This document shows, one piece after another, positions 37,280 through 48,445 of a stretch of DNA of 64,000 bases. Numbering within the stretch: the stretch's first letter is position 1; every line of letters begins with the position of its first letter. Source of the stretch: Selaginella tamariscina (Eukaryota > Streptophyta > Lycopodiopsida > Selaginellales > Selaginellaceae); the NCBI GenBank assembly GCA_003024785.1, contig PUQB01000058.1, positions 654,330-718,329 of the forward strand. Direction: 5' to 3'. The translations under genes and the position numbers were made by a program. Under the pieces are notes generated by a model. The model did no database searches. It was given only the letters and a program-made list of their open reading frames with translations, and was not told the DNA's origin.

Positions 37280-37338
37280 GAAACATCCGCAGAGATATGA
37301 AACTTACGTCCGCTTCCTGAGCTGGTCGGCGATATGAA

Positions 37339-37590
37339 GGAGTTCGAAGTTGAGTCGATTTGGATGCAAAGGATATTAAACGACGCGGGGCGAAACGTAA
37401 ACGAGAATATCTTGTTAAGTGGAAGGGTTACCCGGCATGCGAGTCGACATGGGAACCATTGGATAATCTACAGAACGCGATGGAGATAGTGAAGGAGTTT
37501 GAGGCAAGGTCTCAAACTGTTAGTAATGATGATGAAAATAAAGTGAACTTATTTCTTATTAACCTAGGGGCCGAACAACAACTTAACTAG
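37339..37590 (+). pseudogene. Chromodomain of element A
   Basis: After a one-base frame change near 37355 the sequence reads DAKDIKRRGAKRKREYLVKW, KGYPACESTWEPLDNL and a helical tail to about 37540. This is the canonical chromodomain pattern: aromatic/hydrophobic, VKWKGY, STWEP. In chromoviruses it directs integration to marked chromatin. Confidence 0.9.
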
Positions 37591-37897
37591 AGGCCTCCAA
37601 TATAAATTCTAGTTAACTTAAAGAAATTAACTAACTTGTTGTCTGTGTCGGGTGACAGACTTTGCAGACGTGCAAAAGGTCTCCAAGTGACTTCTTGTCG
37701 CAGGTGGTGCCTCCGGCAGCTGAGTTTGCTCAGTGAACGACGGTTCTGAAGTACTTGGCTTCGCGTAATGCAAGGGGGGTAATAAAACTTGTGAACTTTT
37801 GGCTGACTCCGCATAGAGTGATTATGTTAGTTTTAGTTAATTTTTCCTAACTATCTAGTCTTGGAGTTAGACGTCAACGAGGACGTTGACATTTTCA

Positions 37898-37908
37898 AAG
37901 GCGGGGAG
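37898..37908 (+). promoter_or_regulatory. Polypurine tract of element A
   Basis: AAAGGCGGGGA directly before the 3' LTR start (TGTCATAG at 37911). The preceding 300 bp (37540-37897) are a non-coding 3' region also found before LTR B4 (55080-55451) and LTR B5 (59790-60195). Confidence 0.75.
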
Positions 37909-37910
37909 TG

Positions 37911-38585
37911 TGTCATAGTTTTTACTATGACTCGACCCTTTACTTTGGGGTTTGACTGTTGTTACCTACCGAGTTGTGTGGCGAACCCTAGTTGTAGTGA
38001 GAAACAGCCCCGCTTAGTGCACTTAGGTGTTTAGGGGTAGTCCGGCGGTCACTAGGTACCTCGAGAAACTCTAGGCGAAGGTAGTACTTACCCTCTAGAA
38101 AACTCTCCCCCAGTTTGACGTTCAAAGTAGGTTTTCCGTTAAATATAGCTTGTCAAAAAGGGTTAGGGACACCCTTGACCTTAGGGTTGCCCTAAACCCC
38201 CCCCCCTAGGGGTTAGGTTTAGGGTTAGGTTAGGACAACCATTTTCTCTAAGGGCTGGCATTTCCGTGCCAGCCCACTTACTCATTTAGGTAAACGGGGG
38301 GGGGGTCCGTCACATAAATAAGGTAGAGTATATGTAGTGAGGCTTCCTGGGTTCAAAAGAGAGCTCGTTAACCTCCTACCGGTGCAAGCTAAGCTTGTGT
38401 GTAAGGCGCAACCCTCTATTTTGCCGCCCTAACTTCACACGACAGGGGTACGTCCCACCTTTGGGTTAGACTATCCTTATTATTGGCAGGATCATGCCTT
38501 TGTGACAGGAGTATGTTACTTCTAAGGAGTTAGTTAGATTTCTTGGCCCGAAAACCTACTTGCATGCTCAAAAGGCATTGCCCGA
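37911..38585 (+). repeat. 3' LTR of element A, truncated
   Basis: Colinear with the first 675 bp of the 5' LTR and then ends abruptly after GCATTGCCCGA. About 285 bp of the LTR right end are missing and the flank is unrelated, so the right border was lost by a later deletion. The two LTRs differ by several small indels in the telomere-like and poly-G/poly-C stretches. Confidence 0.9.
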
Positions 38586-40140
38586 TTAAGAGGAGTGTCA
38601 TTGGGCAACAAAGAGTACGTCATGTCCCTGATTTTCTGCAAATTCTACAGAGAAGCACTACATCAGTTACATATAAGCTGTTAAAAGCACTCACCTTTGG
38701 GAGTTGTGCATCCTTGTTAACATCATAAGCCTAACAAAAAAATGTTTGCAATGTGTTTCCCAATGAGAGGAGGAACTCTCTTACACTTAAGTCATTAGCA
38801 CATACTGTTTATATAAGCACATAAAACTCCCCTGTCTTCCCTCTCATCCGACTGAAACTCCATCAGATGAGTAAAAGATGGTCGATAAACACCTCCTCGA
38901 TTGAATGTCTTCACTATGTGAATGTTCCATATACCCACAAACTATTTACGCCTACCTGTAACTTTTGAAAGAGCACAACCTTTATGCTCTCACACTGCCA
39001 AGGACATATCATGTTCAATACTCTTAATTCTTTTAATGCCATTGTCTAAAGTTTGAAATACCAAGATATATTTTCAAACAATATTTGCCACCAGGCCTCG
39101 ATCCATTAGAAGTCCAAATAAAAAGTACAATGAAACAAACGAGGTTGCAGATGATGTGTTGCTTAGTTTTTTGTCGAGCTTCCAAGTATGAAAGCTTGTT
39201 CTTCCCAATTCATATCTTCTTATACAAGGGTATGCTTTTGAGCTCCATCAAAATGAATGAGGCATGGACAATCATAATGGTATACAACTTTGACATGTCT
39301 ATGGAATATTGTTGTGGACTTTTAATTTGTGCTAACTATGTGACCAAAAGTTGCTCCATCAATCATGTCATGCATGTAAACACTTCAAAGCACAAATTTA
39401 CAATAAGCTACATACATAAAAATGTCACATAAGCCTTTGAATGTGTTATATACCTCATCATCCATGTGCCACAAAAGCATAGGCCTAGTCACTATGTAAA
39501 CACATAGGACTTCATTATTGTAGTGATTCTTCTAATATCAATTTCATTACAATTGTAATCAAATTGTGGTTTATTTTAAATTTAAAAATTTAAAACTTTG
39601 TCTAACAAAATCTTATACCCTAGTTAATTTTATTCTCACACGGAAGTATGAATATAAGAATGAGTAGCACAGTCACAAAGATATTCTTATAAGTATACAC
39701 TCACTTCTAACTGAGACTACAAATTATGTGTTCCCATACCTAATGTTTTCATAATATCTTTTATTAAACGTCCTTCCTTCTTCTTGTTGTAAACTCAATT
39801 ATTCTTGTACTTAAATTCGTGTTCCTCAAAAGTCTCTGTATAAGATAGCTTTCATGTTTACAACTCTGTCATCCCAAATCTTATAATCCCATGTAAAAGA
39901 AATTATAATTAATTTTTAATGTTTTATAAATTTGTGAGATTTACTCAGGAAACGAGATCTTTAATAATAATGCCTTAGTAACCGTTTGCCCACTTTTATA
40001 TTTATGAATTAGCCAAATCTAATCACATGACTCAGCCAAATCTAAATGCACGACTTTAAGAATCCTAAATAAAATGGCTTTCCACATACACTCCATGTCA
40101 AATTGACATATACATGCTAATTTAAAATGTTATATACTTG
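38586..40140. other. No assignable gene
   Basis: Translations on both strands are broken. A plus-strand frame at 39085-39432 and its minus-strand counterpart do not match a family I recognise. Probably old transposon debris followed by AT-rich DNA. Confidence 0.4.
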
Positions 40141-40320
40141 AACGTATTTTAGGTTTTTCCAATAAATAAGGTCTATCCTGTTCCATGTATGATAACATAA
40201 TGTAATCTACTTAAGAATAAAATGAAAATAATGTAAATTCATATCTTATACAACATAAAGTGTCATGTTCTTTAATGATCTCCGTGTTCATGTAATTGTC
40301 TGTTTAAGTTGGCGCTATAC
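40140..40320 (+). repeat. Scrap of the repeat-unit intergenic region
   Basis: A block with GTCATGTTCTT-AATGATCTCC and GTTCATGTAAT-GTCTGTTTA matches 5380-5462 and 61725-61785, the sequence just upstream of the RUVBL2-like remnants. It sits alone here, close to the ABCG fragment. Confidence 0.65.
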
Positions 40321-41169
40321 ATATATGTTTGCAGTGTATATACTCCCCCATGTACATACATGTATAATATAACACACACACACATATATATACACAGCAA
40401 ATAAATCCCCCCACGTAACACACTAAATAAAAGTGATATGAAAATATTGTGTTTTCAATTATAAATGCACATATTCCATAGTTAAAGTGTTTTTAGAAAG
40501 AAATTAAATGTTGATATTAATTAATATTAAAATATCAACTTGCTTACATTGTTAAAATTCATATTTTAAACTGTTACAAGTTACATGTATAATATCTAAA
40601 TAATAAAATATCATGTTAATATGTCTATCTGATATAAAAATATCTAGAATACATTAGAGAGAGAATTATATATTAATTAAAACTCAAATAAGGATGAGAT
40701 GTTTGAAACTGGTCGCTATTGGACCTATGTGAAACAACGCTCTTTGCCTTTTCCCATTTCCCAAGAATATTCCACGCCTTGTCCATCCCTTCTCATTCTT
40801 GGCCACCCCCTTAACCATCCCAAAGAAGAAAAGCCTGTATATTATAACCATGCTAAACACCACTGCTAAGTTTCCCCATTTTGATCGTTTCATGTCAACC
40901 TGGTACAAGTCATTCCACTTATGTGTGTGTGTTGTGTATATAAACAAAAGTTTACTTAATGTGATATAACCTGGTAAAACTCGGTAAGAACCAAACGGCC
41001 GGGAATCTTGGGGAGTGCAGGGAATCTGTTGGAAAATTCCACGTCTTCAAAGTCGTTCTGGTACATTCCTTGTAAAGAGAACATGTGGAATGCCACGTAG
41101 GACATGAGATATTTCCAGAATATCCTGGGTAGAAGACGAAAAAACCAAGCTACTAGCATAAACAGTTCC

Positions 41170-41580
41170 TGTAACCAAGTTACACACACACACATACACA
41201 CACACACACATATATATATATCAATCGTGTACTCTTTCTCTCTAACAACGTTTGTAAATTGTATTTTTTTCATTTATAAGTCACATATGTATATGCATAT
41301 ATAGAGAGAGAGAGTACATGATTCATGTGTGTGTGTGTGTGTGTGTGCACGCTTGTATATATATATACGACCAAAGTATATACATAAACTTGTCATAAAG
41401 ATATGTGTAAAAACACACACACACACAAAACCTGTATTCCAGCTCCTGTGATGATATATCTATCTATCTATCTACAGATATTTTAATTTATACACACATA
41501 TATATATAAAATATTCAAGAAAATTAGCTTATATAGGTGTAAACACCACGCACGCACGCACACAACACACAGACACACAC
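41170..41580. repeat. Cluster of microsatellites in ABCG introns
   Basis: CA, TA, GA, GT and TATC runs at about 41182-41222, 41302-41370, 41411-41427, 41455-41473 and 41551-41580. A further CATA/TA array lies at 41888-41934. They fill the introns and explain the Cys/Val-rich spurious frames. Confidence 0.85.
41431..41456 (-). repeat. Duplicated exon end with splice donor in the ABCG remnant
   Basis: 26 bp nearly identical to 41584-41610. On the minus strand it reads ATCACAGGAGCTGGAATACAG followed by GT, the end of the transmembrane exon with the intact reading (ITGAGIQ). The copy at the expected exon end has lost a base. Confidence 0.7.
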
Positions 41581-41890
41581 GCACCTGTTTCCAGCTCCTG
41601 TGATGATACCCATCAGGAAATTAGGGACAACACTAGCAACAGCCATCACGATACTAGCAACACTGGCCCAGAGGGAAGCAGAAGTAGAAGACAAAGAGGT
41701 ATGCATTTAACAGAATATTCAGCACAATTGTGGTGGATATTCAGTTTAAGGGTCCAAGGGTAAGAACCTTTTAGGGCTTCCTTGACTCGGTCAAAGTCGG
41801 GGTTTAGTGCTCGCAGGAAATGGTGGGATGGATTTCGAAGAGGTGGGCATGGAAATCCCGCTGAACTGCCAATAAAAACGTTAAATAATA

Positions 41891-41926
<36 letters not shown>

Positions 41927-42007
41927 TATATATGCTTGTTTTATGTGTGATATGTAGTATGCATAGATATACACATCGACAAACACACACGCATAAGCAC
42001 AAGTCAA

Positions 42008-42755
42008 CCTTTGTCACATACATTAAGTAGGATAAGTGTAAGAAAAGCACATTAGAGACTTGAGAGGTGTCTACCTTATAAAGGCATACCCTTTGTGCCA
42101 CCCTAACTTCCAACATTGGCAAATCCATGTTGCTGTGATCAAGTATGCCGCATCCAAGGAGTTAGCTAACTCTTTTCATCTGGTAACCCAACCCATATAC
42201 ATGGTAGGTCATGTCAGAGTACACATTCCATTAGTCTAGGTGTGAGGCTCATCTCTAGTCTGCTCCTTCACATCAAGCTAAGACTTGCACTAATAAGCAA
42301 TGCACTTTAGAGGGGTTCTAGGGTTGACATATATGAACCATGCTTGTGGCACTAGGTGTAGCTCTTGAGTTTGAGGGGATATGGTGAGATAGCCACGTCT
42401 TAGGAAATAGTGTCATTGGACTACATGTGGCACAATAAACACCCAAGGCACAACCTTAAGAGTTGTGTCACAGGAGGGGTTGGATATGCATGTTTGTGCT
42501 TGCATCAGGGTGCTACGCGTTGGGCATTCGCTTAAGGGAGGTTAAGCTTCATAAATGGGTGTGCTACTATGCACACTTGGCTAGGAATGTTTCATCTTGG
42601 GGGTGAGTAAACATATTCAGGGGTTGAATAACCTAAGCTTATTAACAAGGTCCTTTTAAGAGGTACTCATGTGGTTGTGTGTTTAGGGTTGTCCAAACTT
42701 GCAGATGACATTGCATGTCAAATGTGGGACATGTGTGAACACAAGTGGTTCTGAT
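42008..42755 (+). mobile_element. Fragment of a chromovirus B-type LTR
   Basis: From TTGTCACATACATTAAGTAGG through GGGTTGGATATGCATGTTTG to about 42755 it follows the middle and right part of LTR B3 with deletions. Neither end of the LTR is present. 42756-42939 is unassigned but ends in a purine run (GAAAGAGAGAGAGAC) right before LTR B3. Confidence 0.65.
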
Positions 42756-42939
42756 GGTCACTAGGACGTTGTTGCTAAAGTCCAATTCCAACATTTCGAG
42801 CTAGAGGTCCAACCCTCCCCTCAGAATGTATAGGAAGGCCTCTACCCAAACATCGTGAGGGTTCGGTATAAGGGAACTGTGAAGGTCTAAAGTTCTATTG
42901 GGAAGTGTGAGCTTGTGCTTGAAAGAGAGAGAGACTACA

Positions 42940-44868
42940 TGTCATAGTTTTTATTATGACTTCTCTTTTCTATTATTACCTACCAAACTATGTTGATAAA
43001 CTCTAAATGTAGTAGAAAACATGCTCACTTGAGTATTTATTTAGTGGATTAACTTTTTTAGCTTAGACCATGATTTTTACTATAATAAACCCTAATTTTT
43101 AATAAAAAAAAATTGTATACTAACAATTTATATAATGAATCAATTGAGAAGGTATTCATAAAATTAAAGAATATTTAATTTAATTTAAAATAATTAAAAG
43201 TCATTATATAATTGGTTTAAAATTTGCTGATTTAAACCATTATGGTTTATTGGTGATTTAAACCATGGCCTAAGTCAAAATTGTCAATCCATATGGTCCA
43301 TCTAAGTGTCATTAGGTATTTGAAAGAAACTTTAAGCGAAGCTAGAACTTACTTTTTAGAAAATTCTTACCCTAATTTTATGTGTCCCAGTTAGGTTTCT
43401 AGTTTGACATGTGAGATATGGATAGAAATGTTGACCTAACCCCACACCCTAAACCCCTTGTGTTAGGGTTTAGGGGTTGATGGGTCATTAGATTAAATTA
43501 TCTAGCTATATTCCATTGGGAATGAGATTTTGTGCTAGCTCACTTTACAAAACAGGAAAACAGAGGGTCTCTATCACATATATTAAGTAGTGTATGTAAT
43601 GAGGGTTCTTAAGTTTATGATTGAGCTCATTATTCTTCTACCGGTGCAAGCTCTAGCTTGTGTTGTTAAGGCATAACCTTCTATTGTGCCACCTCAACTT
43701 CCAGATTATAGGGGTACGTCCCACCTTCGGGGTAGCTTACCTTTGACATTGGCGAATCCATGCCTATGAGGTCTTATTGAATTGCATGTTTTAAGGGTCA
43801 GAGATTGAAGCATGTCTCCAACCTCCTCCTCCATGTCAAGCTAGGAGTAGCACTTACAGCCAAGTAGGGCACTTCGTGCCCTTGTCCAACCGTGGGAGTG
43901 AGATCTTGGCTGACAGATTTTCTTTACCAAAGTTCCTGAGGGTTCATATAGGAGTTCTAGAGTTGGCATTTGAGAGCCACATTCGTGGCACTTAGTGTAA
44001 CTCTTGAATCTAATAGGCTATGGCGTGATAGCCCACATCTTGGGAAATAGTGTCACATAAAGATGTAATACTAGGCTAAATGGCACACAGTACAATGCCT
44101 AAGACATACCCTTTGGGGTTGTCTCATGGGCTCAATGTCGAGGGATTGGATACTCTAACAAGTAGGCATGCTTGTGCTCAATTAGGGTGCTAAGCATTGG
44201 GCCTTCTCTCAAGGGAGGTTAGGTTTTCTAACTAGATGTGCTATTGGCACACTCAACTAAAGGAGGGTCTTATCCTTGGGTCTAGGGTTGAATAACCTAA
44301 GCTAATTAGCAAGAGCTCTTTTGTGAGGCACTCGCGAGGTTATGCACTTAGGGTTGTCCAAACTTAGCCTTAAGGAGTTTATTTAATAAAACACTCGTGT
44401 TTCTTACAGCACACACTCGTTGTTCACATTAAGTACTAGCCCTAGGTCCAGGATATGACTTGGTCACTCAAACCCTTAGGGGGTAGTCATGGTTCATGGT
44501 ACCCTTGTTACCCAAAAAGGGTTGTACTCCTGGATGAGGTTGATTCCTCAAGGGATAAGTGACAATGCCTTAGCTTTGTCATGGATGTGTGGGACACATC
44601 TTCTTGGTGGGGTTAGGGCATGAGCATGTCTAGGTCTCCTAGGGCAAGATCTTAAAATTTACTCGGGTTATCCTATGGGATTTGAAGGGTAGTCATTCTA
44701 GGGGGACTTAGGGTAGGACCCTAAGTCTCATACCTATTTGGACATCTAAGTTAGACTTTCAAGGTGTCTTAGAAAGACTTAGCGTTGCTTACATAGGGGT
44801 TGACGCTAGAAGGCCACTTAACAGCCACGTGTTGCCACATGTTGACCCTTCGGGTTAAAACTTTAACA
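42940..44868 (+). repeat. 5' LTR of element B (B3), with a MITE inside
   Basis: 1929 bp from TGTCATAGTTTTTATTATG to CTTTAACA, followed by AT and the primer site. About 250 bp of the length is the MITE-like insertion at 43045-43296, absent from LTR B4 at the same place. Otherwise the same family as B1, B2 and B4. Confidence 0.85.
43045..43296 (+). mobile_element. MITE-like element, copy 1
   Basis: Imperfect terminal inverted repeats of about 30-35 bp: left TGGATTAACTTTTTTAGCTT..., right ...CTAAGTCAAAATTGTCAATCCA. AT-rich interior without coding capacity. End-to-end similar, in opposite orientation, to 52115-52318. It interrupts LTR B3. Target duplication not clear. Confidence 0.7.
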
Positions 44869-44870
44869 AT

Positions 44871-45062
44871 TGGTATCGGAGCCTATTTTTTATGGTTAGT
44901 AGAATTGCCTAAAGTGTAGTATGTTTCAGGGTTTAATTAGTTCTAAGTTCTTGAAATACTCTATCACTTTTGGCTAAAACGTTTAAATTATGTATGTATA
45001 GAGTTGGTCCTGAGATCTATAACTCTTTAGAGGACACTTCCTTAATACTTTAATGTCAAAGG
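44871..45062 (+). promoter_or_regulatory. Primer-binding site and leader of element B
   Basis: TGGTATCGGAGC (44871-44882) identical to that of element A, then a leader matching 32566-32740 (GTAGAATTGCCTAAAGT, CTCTATCACTTTTGGCT, GAGGACACTTCCTTA). Homology stops near 45062. Confidence 0.75.
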
Positions 45063-45611
45063 TAACACTCGGAAGACAACTTTCAAGTTGCATACCAGGT
45101 TACTTTATCATATGATTGCCCAAGTTACTTCACCTTATCACAATGATCCATTTGTCATGGCTTTGATTGTAAAAAGCCACCTTCAAAAGACATTTGGCTG
45201 TAAAGTAGACTTTCCATTATCGACACCACTGTTTGAAAATGTCTTTTTAACAGTCTTTTTCAAATGATTTATATAGTGAAAATGAAGGTGGAGTTTATGT
45301 GTGGTTTAAAGGCTGAATTTTATGGTGCTATACAATACTATGTTATATAGGGCCTTCATAATGTTCAACACACTAACTTTGTAAGTAGTTTGTGCAGTGC
45401 AATCTGATGTGATTTTATTATTGGTTTTTTGTGTGTCAATTCTATGATAGTCCAAAGTGGCTTTTTCGAAGGATGTCAATGCAACTTTTACAGTGTCTTA
45501 CATTATGTTATATATATTGCGATACATAATGGTTAGAAAACATTACACCATGGTGAATTCATAACTAGTCAATAGAGTGGCTCAAAAACTACCTGCCAAT
45601 GAAAACTACTT

Positions 45612-48266
45612 CTAGTACGGAACAACTGTCCACTCTTGAAAATTCTTGATCGCCCAAATGACATTGTCAACTTTGAGCATACCTCTTTCAATTGCTTTAT
45701 GCATAACATGTTGCAGTGCCTTGGAGAATTTCATTGATGGGCCTAGTGCAAATATCTTCATCCCCTTCTGTTTGTTGTAAGCAGCAGCGAAAGATTTCAG
45801 GGCCATCAGACTGACTTTTTCTGTTGGCTGCTTTATCAAACACGCACCCAAATATTTCAAGATGTTTATATCTAGTTGCTTGAACTTCTTCTCTCAATCT
45901 TCCGGCAATTGGAAATGAACACATAAGCTAGCATTAAAGTTATCAAGACAATCTATGGAGTACCTTATACTTAGGATCAATATCCATGTCATCTTCATCT
46001 TGTTGTTGAGAAGGCTCTGGCTTTTCAACTCGTTGCACCTGACCAACATCAACTAGTACATCTACAACCTTCATACCTTCCTGCAACATCCAAGACAGAA
46101 GCATTTTCACTATTGGTTTTGTGTCCAAAACCCCAGCTCTGACACCGTCAAAGTCCTCCAGCTCTGTTTCAGAGTCAGAATCTTCAAGATTCCCAAGTTT
46201 CTACAATTCGTAAGATTAATAACATGTACATGTTAAACAGAAAATAAAAGTTACCTTTTGTGAGTTTGAAATAGCTTTCATTGATTCTGGAGTGCTGCTA
46301 ACCTTCTGTTTGATGTTGTTGTTGTTTGCTTCTAGCAGCTTCGTCATGTTCAACATATCATCAGCATCCAAATCAACATGATCCTTGTTGCATTCATTTT
46401 CCAATCCCTTGATAGTATTCGAAATGAACACATAAGCTAGCATCAAATTTAGACAATCTATGGAGTACCTTATACTTAGGATCAGTATCCATGTCATCTT
46501 CATCTTGTTGAGAAGGCTTTGGCATTTCAATTTGTTGCACTTGACAACATCAACTGGTGCATCTACAACCTTCATACCGTCCTGCACATCCAAGACAGAA
46601 GCATTTCCACTATTGGTTTTGTGTCCAAAACCCCCAGCTCTGAAACCCTCACAGTCCTCCAGCTCTGTTTAGAGTCAGAATCTTTAGGATCCCTAGGTTT
46701 CTATAGTTCCTAACATTAATAATATGTACATGTTAAATAGAAAATAAAAGTTACCTTTTTTGAGTTCGGAATAGCTTTAATTGATTTTGGAGTGCAGCAA
46801 CTAACCTTTTGTTTGATATTGTTGTTGTTGCTTCTAGCAGCTTCATCATGTTCAACATTATCATCAGCATCCAAATCAGCATCATCCTTGTTGTATTCAT
46901 CTTCCAATCCCTTGGTAGTGTTTGAATTAGTTGCTATAGCCTACAAGAAGACTAACTTGTGTCAATGCCAGAAAGGAAAAGAATGAATACTTAAACAAAC
47001 AACTCACAACTCCACTGCACAAGGCACTCTTCAATCGCTTGGCAGGTTGACGTCTCACATTGGTGCATTTAGAGCTATCACTCTCATCTTCTGAGCTATG
47101 CACAAACTCAGGTTCATCATGGATGCTTGTGCAGCACTAGGGCCAAAAAACCAAATCCTGTTCATGAGTTAATGTTAGCTATGAAATGAAAATAAAAGAA
47201 ACCAAGAATCTTACCTCAATATCTAGCTGGAAACCCAACGAGGATGAGATTCCTCAAATAGCGGCAAACCAGCTTGGAATGGTATGCGAAGGTTTTTTTC
47301 TAAGTCTTCCAGGATAACAATTTTAACTCGTTAGAATAGCATACTTGTGCTCTTCCTTCTTCTCAAGCCACTCCATCACCAAAGCAATTCCGACCTACTA
47401 ATGACAAAACATAAATGGCAGATCCTAAATAAACAAAAGAATACTTGCCTTGTTTCCTTGAATTGATGCGGCTTGACCATCCTTGCCAAATGCAAATTCT
47501 TGAAGAAATCCATATCTCCCTTACCAAGCTTCACGCCATATGCTAGCAAATCGACCTTACTATGTCCCCACTTGTACAATCTCCCCAACAAACCTTCTGC
47601 CTTCAAAGCCTCCTTCCTTCTTGTTATCACTCTGTGCAGACTCATGAGCTTCACGCATATCTCTCTCTCAGCATGCATACGGGTCTCTAAGGAGCAATTG
47701 GAACCATACAACCGATTCACTATCTTTGTCCTACTAGGAAGATACTTCTCGACATCTGGCCCCTTGAATTTTACAATCCAGTAATTCGGAAAAATTGCCT
47801 TCAGATCCTTGTGGATCTCTTTGGCTGTGATCATTTTGGAGCGCTTTGCATCCTCGTCGGTGGAGGCAGAAACCAAAGAATGTCACTTACCTCCAAACCT
47901 ACTCACCTTGCCTTCACTACTGTGTATGTGCACTTTTGTCCGGCTGCTGTGGATCAAAACCTTAGCGTCTCCATTTTGTGCTGCGATTGGAGGTGGGTTC
48001 TCATTGTTCGTGGATGACTCCACCCAGTGCACTATTGCAGCCGCTACTCCTCGTGGCACTCCCATGTCACTCCAGTCCCTCGATGACATTGAAACAAGCC
48101 CCTCCTTATTGATATGCACTAGGGTTTTGAAATTGAAGCTGCATGATCCATACCGAGATAGAAGCAGCTCGCACACCTCATCCTTTGTTAAGGAATGTAG
48201 ATTCATCGCGCTCCATGTTGATGCCAGATTTGACCCTGAGAAGCGCGCCGCCTGAATAAACAACAC
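45612..48266 (-). pseudogene. Partner gene of transposon E, SAM-like N-terminus, unknown function
   Basis: Coding-like blocks on the minus strand. 48266-47883 is a helical region resembling a SAM domain (LTKDEVCELLLSRYG, HINKEGLVSMSSRDWSDMGV, GVAAAIVHWVE). 47876-47460 is basic, open for over 130 codons (EIHKDLKAIFPNYWIVKFKG, LHLARMVKPHQF). About 47400-47340 reads VGIALVMEWLEKKEEHKY, and about 47150-47010 is Ser/Glu/Asp-rich. Two pairs of acidic exons lie at 46930-45900 (EDDMDIDPKYK; GLENECNKDHVDLDADDM). 45860-45612 is an Ala/Lys-rich end. The acidic exon pair is tandemly duplicated. Splice borders look good in several places, but the full chain is not proven. SAM similarity is inference from the hydrophobic pattern. 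Confidence 0.4.
45900..46925 (-). repeat. Tandem duplication of an acidic exon pair, 2 units of about 504 bp
   Basis: The block beginning ACAATCTATGGAGTACCTTA occurs at 45949 and 46453. Each unit holds one exon ending DDMDIDPKYK or its variant and one exon with an Asn/Asp-rich stretch (NNNNIKQKVS), each with matching introns. The second unit has small deletions that shift frame, so only one may code. Confidence 0.8.
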
Positions 48267-48445
48267 AAAAACAAGAAAACCCTATGTTTTACGAAAAACC
48301 AAATGAGTACGTGTCTCAATTCTATGGCTCCAGCTCAACATGGTTCATTTACAAAATGTGGGTGGGTATGTACAGACAACCACCCTCCTTGGTCGACTGC
48401 ACATTCATTTTTGGATCATCGTTACAGAACATACTTTAGCTTCCA

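Larger units (their letters stand above)
31590..38585 (+). mobile_element. Ty3/gypsy chromovirus (element A)
   Basis: 5' LTR 31590-32550, PBS from 32553, gag, protease, RT, RNase H, integrase, chromodomain, PPT 37898-37908, and 3' LTR 37911-38585 (truncated). Domain order and the terminal chromodomain define a chromovirus. The body is about 5.4 kb. At least six frame changes (around 33630, 33950, 34500, 34990, 35260, 36250-36760, 37355) and some stops break it. Domain sequences are otherwise well kept, so it is the youngest full-length element here. Its solo LTR relative is at 11444-12381. Confidence 0.93.
40684..41865 (-). pseudogene. ABCG half-transporter (ABCG11-like) C-terminal remnant
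   Basis: ABCG half-transporters dimerise in the plasma membrane; the ABCG11 group exports cuticular lipids. Exon-like blocks (minus strand): 41865-41768 ([20 protein letters not shown], the segment after the nucleotide-binding domain), about 41706-41585 (VVPNFLMGIITGAG, a transmembrane helix), 41168-40971 (ELFMLVAWFFRLLP, YVAFHMFSLQGMYQND), and 40899-40684 (VDMKRSKWGNLAVVFSMVII). The ATPase part and the transmembrane segments expected between the first two blocks are absent. The second block lacks one base at its 3' end (GGAAACAG instead of GGAATACAG), shifting the frame. Gene order is right but internal parts are deleted, so I call it a pseudogene. Confidence 0.8.

Noticed and set aside
41782..42030. 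Small ORFs rich in Thr/His or Cys/Val around microsatellites (also 3647-3859, 25819-26004, 41104-41304)
   Set aside because: Translations of CA/GT and CATA repeats within introns.
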